7,477 bases of DNA from CAZOKO01 sp964580455 (GTDB lineage: Bacteria > Desulfobacterota > WTBG01), in contig CAZOKO010000116.1 of NCBI GenBank assembly GCA_964580455.1, forward strand, positions 1 to 7,477. The letters run 5' to 3'. Positions 6,427 through 7,477 of this stretch are shown in pieces (positions within the stretch are counted from its first letter, which is position 1; every line of letters begins with the position of its first letter). The notes beneath the pieces are model-generated. The model worked only from the letters and a program-made list of their open reading frames with translations. It was not told the DNA's origin and searched no databases. Made by a program: the position numbers and the translations under genes.

Positions 6427-7227
6427 TTAGTGAACTGAATCTAGAAAAGCACGTACGATTTCAGGATCGAGCTGAGTACCTGAAGCATTTTTCAACTCTT
6501 CAAAAGCCTTATCCTTTGGAAATGCATTTCGATAAGAGAGATCTGAAGTTAGATAATCGTATGTTTCTGATACTGAAATAATCTTTGCAGATAGTGGAAT
6601 TTCATTTCCAGAAAGGCCATTAGGGTATCCTTTACCATCAAACCTCTCATGGTGGTGAAGAATAGAGGGTATGGAATTTTTTAAGAAATCAACGTTTTCT
6701 AAAATTTGTTCTCCGATCTCAGGATGTTTCTTCACCATAAATAGTTCCTGATCAGTTAGCCTCCCTGGCTTTCCCAATATATACTCGCTAATTCCAATCT
6801 TACCTACGTCATGTAAAAGGGCTGCAAGTTCCAGATTCCTTTTCTCTGTAGATGAAAGCCCTAATCTATCAGCCGTTGCTGTACTGTAATCTGCAACTCT
6901 CTGTGAATGACCTGATGAAATTGCATCTCTTGAATCAAGAGCTTTTATAATGACTTTTACAGTTGATACGTATGAATTGAGAAGGTCCTTATAGATTTGA
7001 TATAATTCCTCTCTGCCGAGTCTGCCCTCTTCACCTGGCAGGTCTTCTAAAAATCCGATTTCCTTAAGGTCTGCTCTTCGAATGCGATGGTGACCACCAG
7101 GTGTTTTAAGCGCCTTTAACTTACCTGAATATATATAGTTTTTTATTGTTTGTGTGGTTACTTTAAGAAGTTCTGCAGCTTCTCTTGTCTTTAATATTTC
7201 CTTATGTACGATTGGAGCGTTTTTCAT
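6427..7227 (-). CDS. HTH (MerR/excisionase-type) - HD-GYP fusion protein, putative c-di-GMP phosphodiesterase/regulator
   Basis: A 266-residue cytoplasmic protein with no membrane segment. Residues about 10-58 form a MerR/BldC/excisionase-like helix-turn-helix (TREAAELLKVTTQTIKNYI, then the wing TPGGHHRIRRADL). A short linker (about 60-75) leads to an HD-GYP domain (about 80-266) with His107 (GHSQRV), the His139-Asp140 pair (LLHDVGKIG), His168 (KKHPEIG), His192/His193 and the signature FDGKGYP (196-202). HD-GYP enzymes hydrolyse cyclic-di-GMP with two or three metal ions. Here the Asp usual in the later AD.YDA motif is replaced by Glu221 (SVSETYDYL), so activity may be altered. The design suggests a DNA-binding regulator whose action depends on c-di-GMP or metal state; this is inference. 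ATG at 7227 is preceded by GGGGGAAG on the minus strand, 6 bp from the G-run to the ATG. It lies tail to tail with ligA. A perfect dyad at 7257-7275 may be its operator. Confidence 0.92.
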   Translation of the reverse strand: MKNAPIVHKEILKTREAAELLKVTTQTIKNYIYSGKLKALKTPGGHHRIRRADLKEIGFLEDLPGEEGRLGREELYQIYKDLLNSYVSTVKVIIKALDSRDAISSGHSQRVADYSTATADRLGLSSTEKRNLELAALLHDVGKIGISEYILGKPGRLTDQELFMVKKHPEIGEQILENVDFLKNSIPSILHHHERFDGKGYPNGLSGNEIPLSAKIISVSETYDYLTSDLSYRNAFPKDKAFEELKNASGTQLDPEIVRAFLDSVH

Positions 7228-7256
7228 TTTCTTCCCCCTTTAAATATTCTATAGAC

Positions 7257-7275
7257 TACTTATAGTTTATAAGTA
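7257..7275. promoter_or_regulatory. Perfect 8-bp dyad upstream of the HTH-HD-GYP gene, possible operator
   Basis: TACTTATA-GTT-TATAAGTA is a perfect inverted repeat with a 3-bp spacer, centred about 39 bp before the start codon. Read on the minus strand it contains -10-like hexamers TATAAG (7264-7259) and TATAAA (7271-7266). TATAAG would give a leader of about 25 nt, correctly spaced to the ribosome binding site. No good -35 is seen at 17 bp; TTCATG (7289-7284) lies 19 bp upstream, the spacing used by MerR-type promoters, but matches consensus at only three positions. Autoregulation by the gene's own HTH is a hypothesis. Confidence 0.4.
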
Positions 7276-7477
7276 CTTTTTAACATGAAAATAATTAAAA
7301 AGCAAGCATTATTTGTATTTTTTTTAAGTTATTATATTTTGATGTCTTTTCCAAAATTATTGTAATGTAGGGTATTATAGTTGTCATGGTAACATTTTTC
7401 TTTTAGTTTTCATAATTATTTGATATTTATCCCAGATATTGCAGTTGAGGAAAAAATAGGGTTGCAAAAGAAGAGAA
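7276..7477. other. AT-rich window end with no supportable gene
   Basis: About 200 bp of very AT-rich DNA including a T-run around 7316-7325. A plus-strand frame is open from about 7392 to the window edge, but it has no ATG start and no ribosome binding site. I therefore do not call a gene; a divergent gene could start beyond the edge. Confidence 0.5.

Noticed and set aside
7386..7402. Sigma-54 promoter-like TGG...TTTC sequence at the window end
   Set aside because: It lacks the GC/TGC core dinucleotides of the -24/-12 consensus.
7392..7477. Start of a divergent plus-strand gene at the right edge
   Set aside because: The frame is open to the edge but has no ATG and no ribosome binding site, so a gene cannot be supported.

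Overview
The window (7,477 bp, AT-rich, roughly 35-40% GC by eye) is a piece of a bacterial chromosome carrying five intact protein genes. Four lie on the plus strand: a Deg/HtrA periplasmic serine protease (109-1605), enolase (2135-3418), protein-L-isoaspartate O-methyltransferase (3457-4161) and NAD-dependent DNA ligase (4399-6417). The fifth is on the minus strand (6427-7227) and joins an N-terminal MerR/excisionase-type helix-turn-helix to a C-terminal HD-GYP domain. No rRNA, tRNA, CRISPR array, transposase or phage gene was found.

The two-PDZ HtrA with an N-terminal membrane signal, the L-isoaspartyl methyltransferase and the HD-GYP protein together suggest a Gram-negative-type bacterium. 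The intergenic DNA holds two kinds of short non-coding repeat: a foldback with TGTCATTGCGAG / GAAGCAATCTC arms, and a paired C-run/G-run element. From memory, such repeats are frequent in low-GC planctomycetes of the anammox group (Brocadiales) and in some deltaproteobacterial, Nitrospirota and candidate-phylum genomes. That placement is only a suggestion; the sequence alone does not fix the taxon.

Layout: the first 108 bp hold a leader with a clear ribosome binding site and no provable upstream gene. After the protease comes a 529-bp gene-free stretch with one degenerate copy of the foldback repeat, a possible decayed reverse-strand reading frame, and a C/G-tract element just before the enolase gene. 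Enolase and the methyltransferase are close together (38 bp to the chosen start) and may share a transcript. A second, well-preserved copy of the foldback repeat separates them from ligA. ligA and the HD-GYP gene meet tail to tail with only 9 bp between stop codons. The last 250 bp are an AT-rich region upstream of the HD-GYP gene, with a perfect 8-bp dyad placed where an operator would be.

Functionally this is mostly housekeeping: glycolysis (eno), repair of aged proteins (pcm), envelope protein quality control (HtrA) and DNA replication/repair (ligA). I found no convincing new multi-gene system. The items most worth follow-up are the HTH-HD-GYP fusion with an altered metal-site residue, the dyad in its own promoter region, and the two same-orientation copies of the foldback repeat.
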